A stretch of 64,000 nucleotides of DNA from an uncultured Lachnospiraceae bacterium (GCA_934351925.1 CAKRJT010000014.1:1-64000); one strand, 5' to 3'. Positions 33,325 through 42,007 are shown, counted from the first letter of the stretch. Program-made: numbers and translations. The notes: a model not told the origin generated them from the letters alone.

Positions 33325-35109
33325 TTATACTATATTCTTGAACTGGGCTGCATAGAGCTTGTAATATGCTCCCTTTGCGGCGAGAAGCTCATCATGGCTT
33401 CCGGACTCCTTAATCTGTCCGTCATCAATGACGAATATTCTGTCCGCATTCTTGATGGTGGAGAGTCTGTGTGCGATGACAAATGAAGTTCTGCCCGCAA
33501 GCATTGCATCTATGCCCTGCTGCACAAGTGCCTCCGTGTGAGTGTCAATGCTCGAGGTTGCCTCGTCAAGTATGAGTATCTGAGGCTTGCTTATCATCGT
33601 TCTCGCAAAGGCGATGAGCTGTCTCTGTCCGTTAGATAATCTTGTTCCACGCTCATTGATTTCAGTATCATATCCTTTTTCAAGCTTCGATATGAAGTCA
33701 TGTGCGTGGACGGACTTAGCAGCCTCTACTATCTCCTCGTCCGTTGCATCAAGCTTGCCGTAACGGATATTGTCCTTGATTGTTCCCGAAAACAGGAAAT
33801 TATCCTGCGTCATTATACCCATCTGCTCTCTGAGGCTCTTAAGCGTCACCGACTTCACATCCGTGTCATCGACAAGCACCCTGCCCTTTGTGGCATTGTA
33901 AAAACGGCTTATAAGGTTGATTACAGTTGATTTACCCGCTCCTGTAGGACCTACAAGTGCTATAGTCTCGCCCTGCTTAACCTTGAAGCTTACATCCTTA
34001 AGCACCATCACATCAGGCTCATCCGAGTAGGCAAAGGACACATGGTCGAACTCCACTCTCCCCTCAATCTTAGGAAGCTGTGCCGCTCCCTCCTCATCGC
34101 GGATATCAGGCTCCGTGTCAAGGATATCGAACACTCTCTCGGCAGCCGATATGTTGGTGACTATCTTATTATAGAAGTTAGCCAGATTTCTGATAGGACT
34201 CCAGAACATTGACAGGTATGATGTGAATGCCATGAATGTACCTACGCCCACGGCACCTACACCAAGAACCTTTATACCTATAAAATAGAGCAGAAATCCT
34301 CCGACGCCCCAGCTTATCTCTATGGTCGGACTGAACATATCGGATACTCTTACCGCACCCACAAATGCCTTCTTCTGCTCATCCACAAGCTCTGTGAAGC
34401 TCTCAAGGGACTCCGTCTCCGCAGCGAAGCTCTGCACAACCCTTATTCCCGAAAGGTTTTCATGAAGGTAAGCATTCATGTTGGAGGTCTTTTTTCTGTA
34501 GGACTGCCATCTCTTGTGGCCAAGCTTCTCTATTATGGACATTGCCACTATAAGGAACGGCACTGTCACGAATGAGGCAATGGCAAGCTTAGGATTCTTT
34601 ACTATCATTATCACCGCAACCGCCACAAGTGTTATGAAATCCGGAATAAGTGTCGTGACACTGTCCGAAAGTATATTTTTTAATGCATTTACATCTCCGA
34701 TTACCCTTGCAAGAATCTTTCCTGTAGGTCTTGTATCGAAGAAATGGAAGCTGAGCTTCTGAATATGCTCATACACGGCCTCCCTGATATCAAGAAGCAC
34801 CTGATTGGAAATCCTGGCAAGCATATACATACGAAGCTTGATTCCTGCCACATTTACCACATTCAGTCCCACACCGAACAGGCACAAGAGCATAAGCCCC
34901 TTCATGTCCCTGTTGGCAATGTGGACATTTACCGCACGCTCTATGATGAGCGGGTTTACAAGATTGATTGCTATTGTTATGCACATGATGAACAGAACAA
35001 GCAATATTTTTTTTCCATATCTGAACAGATAACGATAGAGACGAAGGAGTGTATCAAGCTTCAATACCTCCTTCTGCTCCTCGTCCTCTCTGAAGGAATT
35101 AACCGACAT
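33325..35109 (-). CDS. ABC exporter half-transporter, catalytic subunit
   Basis: A 594-residue half-transporter: six membrane helices in about 25-310 and an ATPase domain in about 345-590. Walker A is LVGPTGAGKSTVINLISRF, the Q-loop is MTQDNFLFSGTI, the signature is GTRLSNGQRQLIAFART (SNGQ rather than SGGQ), and Walker B with the catalytic Glu is ILILDEATSSIDT, followed by H-loop VIAHRLSTI. The start overlaps the stop of the upstream half-transporter by 11 bases, so the two are made together and should form a heterodimer. Likely substrates are drugs, lipids or peptides. Confidence 0.93.
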   Translation of the reverse strand: MSVNSFREDEEQKEVLKLDTLLRLYRYLFRYGKKILLVLFIMCITIAINLVNPLIIERAVNVHIANRDMKGLMLLCLFGVGLNVVNVAGIKLRMYMLARISNQVLLDIREAVYEHIQKLSFHFFDTRPTGKILARVIGDVNALKNILSDSVTTLIPDFITLVAVAVIMIVKNPKLAIASFVTVPFLIVAMSIIEKLGHKRWQSYRKKTSNMNAYLHENLSGIRVVQSFAAETESLESFTELVDEQKKAFVGAVRVSDMFSPTIEISWGVGGFLLYFIGIKVLGVGAVGVGTFMAFTSYLSMFWSPIRNLANFYNKIVTNISAAERVFDILDTEPDIRDEEGAAQLPKIEGRVEFDHVSFAYSDEPDVMVLKDVSFKVKQGETIALVGPTGAGKSTVINLISRFYNATKGRVLVDDTDVKSVTLKSLREQMGIMTQDNFLFSGTIKDNIRYGKLDATDEEIVEAAKSVHAHDFISKLEKGYDTEINERGTRLSNGQRQLIAFARTMISKPQILILDEATSSIDTHTEALVQQGIDAMLAGRTSFVIAHRLSTIKNADRIFVIDDGQIKESGSHDELLAAKGAYYKLYAAQFKNIV

Positions 35110-36841
35110 CTGCTGCCACCTCCTCTAAAAAGTTGGATGCGGAATACTGCGCGTTGTAGGTATCGTAATAGATTCCCTGCTTTGCCATGAGCTCGTCATG
35201 CGTCCCCCTCTCGGCAATGCTTCCGCCTTCAAGTACTATTATCTCATCAGCCTGTTTAACAGCGGAGATTCGATGTGCAATGATAATCTTGGTGGTACCC
35301 TTCATCGCCTCAAGCTCCTTCTGAATCTCATACTCCGTCTCCATATCAAGAGCCGATGTCGAATCGTCAAGTATAAGCACCGGAGCCTGCTTGGCAATGG
35401 CTCTGGCTATGCTGATACGCTGCTTCTGCCCTCCCGACAGACCGACACCGCGCTCGCCTACTACTGTCTCATATTTGTCAGTGAGCTTACCTATAAATCC
35501 GGCCGCCCTCGCAGACTGTGCCGAGGACTCGATAAGCTCATCCGTTATACTGTCTTTTCTTCCTATACTTATATTTTCCTTTATGGAGTCTGAGAAGAGG
35601 AAAACATCCTGCATTACAACCGAAAGATTGCGTCTGAGACTCTCCGTTGTGATGTCCTTCACATCGTTTCCGTCAAGCATCACCTTTCCCTCCGTTGCAT
35701 CGTAGAAGCGCTCCATAAGGTTGATAATCGAGGTCTTTCCCGAACCGGTCACTCCCATTATTCCGAGCGTCTTTCCGGCAGGCACCTTAAACGAAACATC
35801 CTTCAAAACCTGTGTGTCATTGATATTGAACGACACATTCTCAAATACAACCTCACCCTTCGCTCTTCCGATGTCCTTCGCACCATCCTTGTCGGCAATC
35901 TCCGGCTCCTCAGCCCATATCTTCTTTATCTTCTTTGCAGAGGCAAGACCGCTCGCCATATCAGCACTCAGCCAGCCTATCATCTCCATAGGCCATATAA
36001 TATTGTTCGCATACTCTGTAAATGCGCCAAGGTCGCCAAGGCTTATCTTATCCGTGATTACAAAACCGCCGCCCACAAGCACTACCAGCAGAAGCAGAAG
36101 TCTCGTGAGGAATGATATGTTCGGATTGTACTTGAGTGATATCTTAGACTGCTTCATGCTCAGGTCATAATAGTTCTTATTATGCTTTCTGAACTTTTCT
36201 ATCTCATAATCCTCCCTCGCGAATGCCTTTACAACACGCACACCCGTAAGATTCTCCTGTACAACGGTCGTGAGTGCCGCATTCTCCTCCGACAGGTCAT
36301 CGTACACCTTTCCTATCTTCTTCTCAAGCACCACTGCCGTATATGCCACGATAGGCATGATTACCACCGGAATGATTGTGAGCACAGGGCTTATGCTGAC
36401 CATACACACCAGCACACTGACTGTGTGGATTACACACTCAATAGCCAGCATTCCGACATAGCCAAGTGCACCCCACACATTGTCAACATCATCCTTCACA
36501 CGCGCCATCAGCTCTCCGGTGTTGTTTTTGTCAAAAAATCTTGTGGAAAGCTTCTGCACATGCTTGAAAAGTCCCACCCTGATCCTGCTTCCTATACTCA
36601 TACTTGTATAGTCGAAGGTGAATTCCTTGATAAACTGGAATACCGCCCTTCCACAGCCTATGGCAAGCAATCCTGACAGCAGCCTCATAAGAAGCTCCGT
36701 CTGTCCGCCCACGATGACATCATCAATAAGCGACCTTGTTATGAACGGATACACCATATCCAGACCGATACTGCATAGCATCGCAGCAAGAGCTATCAGG
36801 TACAGATACCAGCTCCTTGCGATGTACTTACTCAATTTCAT
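35099..36841 (-). CDS. ABC exporter half-transporter with degenerate ATP site
   Basis: A 580-residue half-transporter with six membrane helices and an ATPase domain. Walker A is GVTGSGKTSIINLMERF, the signature is GVGLSGGQKQRISIARAI, and Walker B reads VLILDDSTSALDMETE, where Asp replaces the catalytic Glu. This is the hallmark of the non-hydrolysing site in heterodimeric exporters such as BmrC and TM287. GGGAGG is six bases before ATG 36841; upstream residues of the open frame are unsupported. The leader region contains a small ORF and a terminator, described separately. Confidence 0.93.
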   Translation of the reverse strand: MKLSKYIARSWYLYLIALAAMLCSIGLDMVYPFITRSLIDDVIVGGQTELLMRLLSGLLAIGCGRAVFQFIKEFTFDYTSMSIGSRIRVGLFKHVQKLSTRFFDKNNTGELMARVKDDVDNVWGALGYVGMLAIECVIHTVSVLVCMVSISPVLTIIPVVIMPIVAYTAVVLEKKIGKVYDDLSEENAALTTVVQENLTGVRVVKAFAREDYEIEKFRKHNKNYYDLSMKQSKISLKYNPNISFLTRLLLLLVVLVGGGFVITDKISLGDLGAFTEYANNIIWPMEMIGWLSADMASGLASAKKIKKIWAEEPEIADKDGAKDIGRAKGEVVFENVSFNINDTQVLKDVSFKVPAGKTLGIMGVTGSGKTSIINLMERFYDATEGKVMLDGNDVKDITTESLRRNLSVVMQDVFLFSDSIKENISIGRKDSITDELIESSAQSARAAGFIGKLTDKYETVVGERGVGLSGGQKQRISIARAIAKQAPVLILDDSTSALDMETEYEIQKELEAMKGTTKIIIAHRISAVKQADEIIVLEGGSIAERGTHDELMAKQGIYYDTYNAQYSASNFLEEVAADVG

Positions 36842-36864
36842 AAATAACCTCCCTCTCTGCCACC

Positions 36865-36894
36865 GTATAATGACATTAATGATATGAGAGTCAA
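36865..36894 (-). promoter_or_regulatory. Possible proximal promoter of the ABC exporter operon
   Basis: TTGACT (36894-36889), 18-base spacer, TTATAC (36870-36865) on the minus strand. It would give a leader of only about 20 bases that still holds the GGGAGG ribosome site. If active it would bypass the upstream terminator. Confidence 0.45.
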
Positions 36895-37046
36895 AAGGTA
36901 TTTTGCCCCTCATTTTGTTTTCTCCGGCACATAATTTCATGCAATTAAGCACCATGCCGTTCTGCCCCGAAAAAATACATACTTATAAAGCTCATGCATA
37001 TCCTGCGGTTAATTGACTGATTTCCGCCATGACACGCAAAAAAAGC

Positions 37047-37078
37047 CGCACAGTCGAAACGACCATGCGGCTTCACTT
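37047..37078 (-). terminator. Rho-independent terminator between small ORF and ABC exporter
   Basis: On the minus strand AGCCGCA-TGGTCG-TTT-CGACTG-TGCGGCT followed by TTTTTTT. The stem is nearly perfect. It lies about 80 bases after the stop of the 24-codon ORF and about 205 bases before the exporter start. Confidence 0.9.
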
Positions 37079-37158
37079 CATGCAAAATAGTTCAAGCTGT
37101 ATCAAATAATATATAACCACACTGTGCTATATAATCACTCAATACTCATCTTGTGCTC

Positions 37159-37233
37159 TTATGCTGTATGTATATCCGAGGCAGTCCCGATAACATATAA
37201 TGTTCTCATTACTAAATTACTTAACTTAATCAT
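37159..37233 (-). CDS. 24-residue small ORF, candidate leader peptide
   Basis: ATG 37233 to TAA 37161-37159 encodes a 24-residue peptide that begins MIKLSNLVMRTLYVIGTA and ends SDIHTA. A strong AAAGGAG lies nine bases upstream. A consensus promoter (TTGACT-N17-TATTCT) is at 37286-37314, and a strong terminator follows at 37047-37078, so it forms a complete transcription unit ahead of the heterodimeric ABC exporter genes. The arrangement resembles bmrB-bmrC-bmrD of Bacillus subtilis, where translation of a short leader ORF under ribosome-targeting drugs controls read-through into the exporter. The peptide itself is not similar to BmrB as far as I can tell. It could instead be a small protein in its own right. 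Confidence 0.55.
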   Translation of the reverse strand: MIKLSNLVMRTLYVIGTASDIHTA

Positions 37234-37285
37234 CGAGTCTGTCTCCTTTCTTTTTTTATAGTTTGTTGATTCATAAGCCTTTTTC

Positions 37286-37314
37286 AGAATACTCTTAATA
37301 GAAATAAAAGTCAA
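37286..37314 (-). promoter_or_regulatory. Sigma-A-type promoter of small ORF
   Basis: TTGACT (37314-37309), exactly 17 bases, TATTCT (37291-37286) on the minus strand. It begins right at the stop of the methyltransferase gene and leaves a leader of about 45 bases to the ATG at 37233. Confidence 0.65.
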
Positions 37315-37322
37315 CAGTTTTT

Positions 37323-38057
37323 TTATAATTTTTCGGCGCACCATACTATCTTGCCATCCGGTCCGAATGGTCCTTTTGCAATACTAATCCGCATTCTATC
37401 ATCGGAAAATCTTGTTGCAAAATCTTTTCCATAATCCCAAAACACCAATATAAACCCATTTCCATCCTTTGCCGGGTCACAGTGATAATGCTCAGGTAGA
37501 ATATATTTTATCCTGCCGTCCTCAATAGAAGCCCTCTGTCTTGTCATGCCATCATACATAGGAATAGAAAATATATGCTTTCCTCCGGGTTTAAGAACAC
37601 GTTTCATTTCCTCAAACGCTGCATTTATATCCACAACATGCTCAAGAACATCACTTGAAATCATCAAATCTATGCTGTTATCGGAAAAAGAAAGCTGTTG
37701 AATATCTTCATTTCTGGTACCATCCTCCAGTACGGTTCCAAATGGTATTTTCTCAGAGTAAAATGAACGTATATAATTCTTTCCGTATCTCTTTAATTTT
37801 TTTCTCAGAGGAGAATTATCATCCAACTCAAAAATAATTTTCCCTTCAAGCTTTCCAAGCTCATCTATTGCCTCTGAAATATACTCATATCTTCCATTAG
37901 CCTGGCAGAAAAGGCATCTCCTCATCTCGTCATCAACGCCAAACTGAATAATAGGAGCTATTTTACCACAACACTTGCACCTGCGTATACGTGATTTGAG
38001 CAAATATTTTGGTTTTACATACATTCTTATTTTTTTTAATATTTGTTTCATTGCCAT
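37323..38057 (-). CDS. Class I SAM-dependent methyltransferase with zinc ribbon
   Basis: A 244-residue protein. An N-terminal zinc ribbon (RRCKCCGKIAPIIQFG...RRCLFCQANGRYEYI, two CxxC pairs) is joined to a Methyltransf_11-like domain: IDLMISSDVLEHVVDINAAFEEMKRVLKPGGKHIFSIPMYD carries the post-motif region and motif III. The usual glycine-rich motif I is not clear; IIFELDDNSPLRKKLKRY stands in its place. Proteins of this type methylate sugars or lipids in surface polysaccharide clusters. GAGGAGG precedes ATG 38057. Its promoter has a perfect consensus with a run of eight G in the spacer. Confidence 0.82.
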   Translation of the reverse strand: MAMKQILKKIRMYVKPKYLLKSRIRRCKCCGKIAPIIQFGVDDEMRRCLFCQANGRYEYISEAIDELGKLEGKIIFELDDNSPLRKKLKRYGKNYIRSFYSEKIPFGTVLEDGTRNEDIQQLSFSDNSIDLMISSDVLEHVVDINAAFEEMKRVLKPGGKHIFSIPMYDGMTRQRASIEDGRIKYILPEHYHCDPAKDGNGFILVFWDYGKDFATRFSDDRMRISIAKGPFGPDGKIVWCAEKL

Positions 38058-38098
38058 GTCACAATCCTCCTCATCCGTTATAAAAAACAAGTAGAATA

Positions 38099-38127
38099 AT
38101 TATACCCCCCCCGTTTGTTTTTGTCAA
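38099..38127 (-). promoter_or_regulatory. Consensus promoter with G8 tract in spacer, methyltransferase gene
   Basis: TTGACA (38127-38122), 17-base spacer AAAACAAACGGGGGGGG (38121-38105), TATAAT (38104-38099) on the minus strand. Both hexamers are perfect. The eight consecutive G residues directly before the -10 box are a slippage-prone tract, so spacer length and hence expression could vary between cells. Confidence 0.75.
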
Positions 38128-38248
38128 TACATTTTAAATTGTATTCTGATGAAAAATAATAGTTTTTTGGCTTTGGTAAGTATATTTACACGAAACAGCA
38201 GAGGGGTCTGGTCCCACCCTAGGCGGACTGTCTATTTTTTATCAATTC

Positions 38249-38277
38249 TTGTATGCCCGTACCCTATGTGCTACAAT
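38249..38277 (+). promoter_or_regulatory. Sigma-A-type promoter of PPi-phosphofructokinase gene
   Basis: TTGTAT (38249-38254), 17-base spacer, TACAAT (38272-38277). It gives a leader of about 70 bases. Confidence 0.55.
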
Positions 38278-38354
38278 AAATTTATGTGCTGATTGGTACA
38301 GACCATTATAATAGAGGTATTGCCAATGAGATTAAAAAAATTTAGGAGGCTATG

Positions 38355-39590
38355 ATGACAGGTAATGTAATTGTAGGTCAGTCCGGCGGTCCAACCGCTG
38401 TAATCAACTCAAGTCTTGCGGGTGTATTCAAGACAGCCAAGGATCTTGGTGCAGAGAAAATATACGGTATGAGATACGGAATACAGGGATTTTTAGAGAA
38501 AAATATTATAGATATGAGTGAGAAGATACGCTCGGATATGGATTTGGAGTTACTCAAGAGAACACCTTCCTCTTTTCTTGGTTCGTGCAGGTACAAGCTT
38601 CCTGATATCTGCGATGACAGAGCGCTGTATGACCGGATTTTTGAGATACTTAACGAGTACGGCATCACAGCCTTCTTCTACATAGGTGGAAACGACTCAA
38701 TGGACACAATCAAAAAACTGTCCGATTACGCTATCCTTATGAACAGCCCGATACGCTTTATCGGTGTTCCTAAGACGATTGACAACGACCTCGCCGTGAC
38801 AGACCACACTCCGGGCTTCGGAAGTGCGGCAAAGTACATCGCTTCCGCAACAAAGGAGCTTATCCGCGATGGTCTTGTATACGATGTAAAGAATGTTACT
38901 ATCATAGAAATCATGGGTCGTAACGCCGGCTGGCTCACAGGTGCCGCAGCTCTTGCCCACTGTGAGGACTGTGAGGGAGTTGACCTTCTCTACCTCCCTG
39001 AGCTTCCGTTTGATGTCGATGTATTCATTGACAAGGTAAAGGAAATTCAGAAGAACAAGAAATCTGTCGTCGTTGCAGTATCAGAGGGTATAAAGACAGC
39101 CGACGGCAGGTATGTGTTCGAACACGGACAGCACACGGAATATGTGGATTCATTCGGTCATAAGCAGCTCTCCGGAACAGCTAAATACCTCTCAGCTCTT
39201 GTAAGTGAGAAAATCGGCTGTAAGTCAAGAGCAATCGAGCTGTCAACTCTCCAGCGCTGTGCCGGACATCTCACATCAAGAGTCGATATAACCGAAGCTT
39301 ATCAGGTAGGCGGTTATGCAGTTAAGTCTGCTTTTGAAGGTGAGACAGGCAAGATGGTAATATTAAAGAGAGTATCCGAAGATCCGTACATCTGCACAAC
39401 TGACCTCTACGATGTTCACAAGATTGCCAACATCGAGAAAAAGGTCCCTATTGAATGGATTAAGCCGGACGGAAGCGGCGTGAGCGATAAGCTTGTCAAC
39501 TACATCCGCCCACTTATCCAGGCAGAGCTTACACCTATCATGATAACCGGACAGCCTAGACATATCGTAGTGGATATTGATAACAGATAA
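38355..39590 (+). CDS. pfp: Pyrophosphate-dependent 6-phosphofructokinase
   Basis: A 411-residue enzyme that interconverts fructose-6-P and fructose-1,6-bisphosphate using PPi. The PPi-type diagnostics are GGNDSMDT (Asp where ATP enzymes have Gly, in YIGGNDS, about 105) and GVPKTIDNDL (Lys in PKTIDND). Substrate contacts follow at DHTPGFGSAAKYIA and IEIMGRNAGWLTGAAALA. Two ATGs are possible; 38355 is five bases from AGGAGG and is preferred over 38352. The reaction is reversible and saves ATP in glycolysis. It stands alone, with its own promoter and terminator, near transketolase and transaldolase genes. Confidence 0.93.
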   Translation: MTGNVIVGQSGGPTAVINSSLAGVFKTAKDLGAEKIYGMRYGIQGFLEKNIIDMSEKIRSDMDLELLKRTPSSFLGSCRYKLPDICDDRALYDRIFEILNEYGITAFFYIGGNDSMDTIKKLSDYAILMNSPIRFIGVPKTIDNDLAVTDHTPGFGSAAKYIASATKELIRDGLVYDVKNVTIIEIMGRNAGWLTGAAALAHCEDCEGVDLLYLPELPFDVDVFIDKVKEIQKNKKSVVVAVSEGIKTADGRYVFEHGQHTEYVDSFGHKQLSGTAKYLSALVSEKIGCKSRAIELSTLQRCAGHLTSRVDITEAYQVGGYAVKSAFEGETGKMVILKRVSEDPYICTTDLYDVHKIANIEKKVPIEWIKPDGSGVSDKLVNYIRPLIQAELTPIMITGQPRHIVVDIDNR

Positions 39591-39619
39591 TTTACATATT
39601 GTTTATTCTAACGAAAGAA

Positions 39620-39664
39620 AGCCGCCCTGGGAATGTTAAACATTTCCCAAGTCGGCTCTCTTTT
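39620..39664 (+). terminator. Terminator after pfp
   Basis: AGCCGCCCTGGGAATG, loop TTAAA, CATTTCCCAAGTCGGCT, then CTCTTTT. A long stem with a few mismatches, ending two bases before the convergent ATPase gene. Confidence 0.75.
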
Positions 39665-39665
39665 G

Positions 39666-41048
39666 TTACAGCCTTTTATACAACTCATCCAGATTAATGA
39701 GTATTCTGTTTTCTGCCGTATCGCAGTCAAAACCCGATCTTGAAATAAAGCCGTACCTATAGCAGTCAAGTCCTGTGCTCTGAACCTGCGCTATCTCCTC
39801 CTCAATCATAGCTTCACTTATTTTTTCTTTGCGGAATTTTGCTTCGTAAAAAATATATCCCTTGTCATCAAGCGTGACTATATCGAACTCTCCGTTTATT
39901 TTGTTTATCGGATCATCATAATAGTATTTACCTATTTTTTCAAAAATCTCATCCGTCTTTCCTTTTCGATTCAGCCTCACAAGATACTGCCTGCATATAT
40001 CCTCGAAGCATTTAGGCACATGATATGACTCGAAATCCTTTGCAATATATTTATCATAAAACACCTCCGAATCCATTACATTCATTCTCGAGATATTTCT
40101 AAATATATATTTATAATAAAATAATGACAGATTATCGGAAACAAAATATCCCGCCTTCTTTTTATTGCCCTCGTCATTGATTGGTGCCTCTTTCTTGACA
40201 ACCTCCATCCGAATCAGCTTGTCAAGTATATCCACAAGAGTCGGTCCACTCGAAACATGTGACTGGTCGAGTATATCTTTATACCTTGAAAAACCCTTTG
40301 CAAGTGCCTCGAACACTTCATTTGCATTCGTAATCTTGGAAATTTCCGAATTAAGATACATTGTCACCTCGTTTTCAAGCCGTGCACCCACCGAGGCGAT
40401 AAGTGCTATTATATTATCCTTAACAGTCCTGCTGCCGTCTATCAGCCGGTTATAATATGGTATGCCGCCAAACACACTGTACAGCCTTACCTTATCCTCC
40501 TCCGAAAAGCCCTCATAAAATAAAGACGATTCATAGTAATCCATGGGTTTTAAATCTATCGTGACATCAACGCGCCCATACAGCGGATTCTGCTTTGACA
40601 GGAGTGCCTTCATGGTATCGACATAAGAGCCGCAGAGTATAAGCTTAACATTTGAAGTATCCTTGTTTCCGTCTATAATTGTCTGTATTATACTGTCAGC
40701 CCCCTGCAGGTTCTCTCTGAGATAAGGGTACTCATCAAGCACAATTACAAGTGGCTCCTGCTCCGATTTTTTGAAAAGAAACCTCAGCAGTTCCTCCATG
40801 CATTTAAACGATGGCTTGGGAAAATTATACTTTTCCGCTATCAGTTCCGCCAGACTGTCCACATTGTTCTGTTCTGTTGTCTGCTTGCACTCATAATATA
40901 TGCTGTCCACGGTCGACTCTCTCAAAACCTGCTTTATAAGCTCGCTTTTGCCGACACGCCTTCTTCCATATATCAGTGAAACCACCTGACATTGCGCGTT
41001 AATCATATCCGACAATCTTTTTCTCTGTTCTTCTCTGCCATAAAACAT
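39666..41048 (-). CDS. Orphan AAA ATPase with DUF234/PD-(D/E)XK C-terminus
   Basis: A 460-residue protein of the 'archaeal ATPase' type. The N-terminal STAND/AAA part starts FYGREEQRKRLSDMI, with Walker A SLIYGRRRVGKSELIKQVL (about 27-45), Walker B LVIVLDEYPYL (about 97-107) and LILCGSYVDTMK. A winged-helix region is near 250-310. The C-terminus (DUF234-like, about 340-455) has a PD-(D/E)XK nuclease pattern: NGEFDIVTLDDKGYIFYEAKFRKEK. Such genes spread sporadically; a DNA-related role, perhaps mobile or defence-linked, is suspected but unproven. ATG 41048 is nine bases after GGAGG (a TTG at 41054 also opens the frame). A 19-bp palindrome lies upstream. Confidence 0.85.
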   Translation of the reverse strand: MFYGREEQRKRLSDMINAQCQVVSLIYGRRRVGKSELIKQVLRESTVDSIYYECKQTTEQNNVDSLAELIAEKYNFPKPSFKCMEELLRFLFKKSEQEPLVIVLDEYPYLRENLQGADSIIQTIIDGNKDTSNVKLILCGSYVDTMKALLSKQNPLYGRVDVTIDLKPMDYYESSLFYEGFSEEDKVRLYSVFGGIPYYNRLIDGSRTVKDNIIALIASVGARLENEVTMYLNSEISKITNANEVFEALAKGFSRYKDILDQSHVSSGPTLVDILDKLIRMEVVKKEAPINDEGNKKKAGYFVSDNLSLFYYKYIFRNISRMNVMDSEVFYDKYIAKDFESYHVPKCFEDICRQYLVRLNRKGKTDEIFEKIGKYYYDDPINKINGEFDIVTLDDKGYIFYEAKFRKEKISEAMIEEEIAQVQSTGLDCYRYGFISRSGFDCDTAENRILINLDELYKRL

Positions 41049-41109
41049 TCCCAATCACCTCCATCCGCATTTATACTCTATATTATACCCATATTTTTTT
41101 GTATGTCAA

Positions 41110-41152
41110 ATTTAGTTCGGTTGCGACCGACTCGGTCGCAATCGAACTAAAT
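41110..41152. repeat. 19-bp inverted repeat upstream of the orphan ATPase
   Basis: ATTTAGTTCGGTTGCGACC (41110-41128) and GGTCGCAATCGAACTAAAT (41134-41152) pair at 18 of 19 positions around GACTC. It starts about 60 bases upstream of the ATPase start and ends 12 bases before the stop of the next gene at 41165. It may be a terminator without a U-run, an operator or a recombination site. Confidence 0.75.
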
Positions 41153-41164
41153 ACGAATCCATAT

Positions 41165-42007
41165 TTATCCCAGATACCCATACACTTTTTTAAGCAGCTC
41201 TATAGTCTTCTTCGACAACGTCTCATCAGGTACATCTATCTCCCCAACTTCACCAACCTCATAGTCAAGCTTGATTTTCCACACGATGGCATCCGCGCCG
41301 GCTGCAGCTCCATCGTCTGTATACTCGACAACAAAGGATGTGGTCTTGTCATTCTTATCCTTCGGAACTCCGATGTACACCTTCGTCATTCCATCCTTTA
41401 GCTCCAGCATAAAGTATCCTGCGTCATCACCGAGAAGCTTATATTCCGCAGCCATATCCTCTGCTTTAATCTGTTTAAACGAGGACAGAAGCTTCACTGC
41501 CTGTGCGAACTCCTCAAGTGTGTTATGTGTCACGCCCGCATCAGCTATCGTCACAAACCTCTCTCCGGTTATATCCTCAATCTGGCTGGACGATATCGTG
41601 AAATCCGTCAGCTTATTCCTTATAAAATCAAGCGGAAGTCCGGTCTTCTCCTCCGCCTTATTGACCGCGCTCTCAAAAAGCTTCCCAATGTTGAGCATGA
41701 CTTTACCATCATTTTCAACATATATTTCAAGACACTCATACCCCTTATACGATATGCTGCCATATATAACATCCTTGCTCCTGCTTCCGGTAATACTTCC
41801 CTCGAACTCATCACCCAGTATTCCCATGTCAACACCCACAACCGAAGCCTCAGCGCTATATGTATATGTATCCTTAAGAATCTCATTAAGTCTCCTGCCA
41901 AGCATAAGCTTCGGCATGAGGAGCACGCAGGTAAGAACCGCCGCCGCGACAGCTATCAACGCCGCAAGTCCCAATACAAGTATTATGTGTTTATTGTTCT
42001 CTTTCAT
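41165..42007 (-). CDS. Hypothetical membrane-anchored extracellular protein
   Basis: A 280-residue protein with one N-terminal membrane helix (HIILVLGLAALIAVAAAVLTCVLL), then a mixed alpha/beta extracellular domain. Visible patterns are YTYSAEASVVGVDMGILG, FEGSITGSRSKDVIYGSISYKGYECLEIYVENDGKVMLNIGKL and YFMLELKDGMTKVYIGVPKDKNDKTTSFVVEYTDDG, which suggest an antiparallel sheet as in LolA/LppX-like or DUF6612-type lipoproteins, but there is no Cys lipobox at the right place. I do not recognise a named family. AAAGGGG precedes the ATG. No operon partner is evident. Confidence 0.7.
   Translation of the reverse strand: MKENNKHIILVLGLAALIAVAAAVLTCVLLMPKLMLGRRLNEILKDTYTYSAEASVVGVDMGILGDEFEGSITGSRSKDVIYGSISYKGYECLEIYVENDGKVMLNIGKLFESAVNKAEEKTGLPLDFIRNKLTDFTISSSQIEDITGERFVTIADAGVTHNTLEEFAQAVKLLSSFKQIKAEDMAAEYKLLGDDAGYFMLELKDGMTKVYIGVPKDKNDKTTSFVVEYTDDGAAAGADAIVWKIKLDYEVGEVGEIDVPDETLSKKTIELLKKVYGYLG

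Larger units (their letters stand above)
36842..37158. other. Leader region between small ORF and ABC exporter genes
   Basis: This 317-base gap holds a terminator (37047-37078) and a second promoter (36865-36894). The rest shows no ORF with a ribosome site. Confidence 0.6.
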
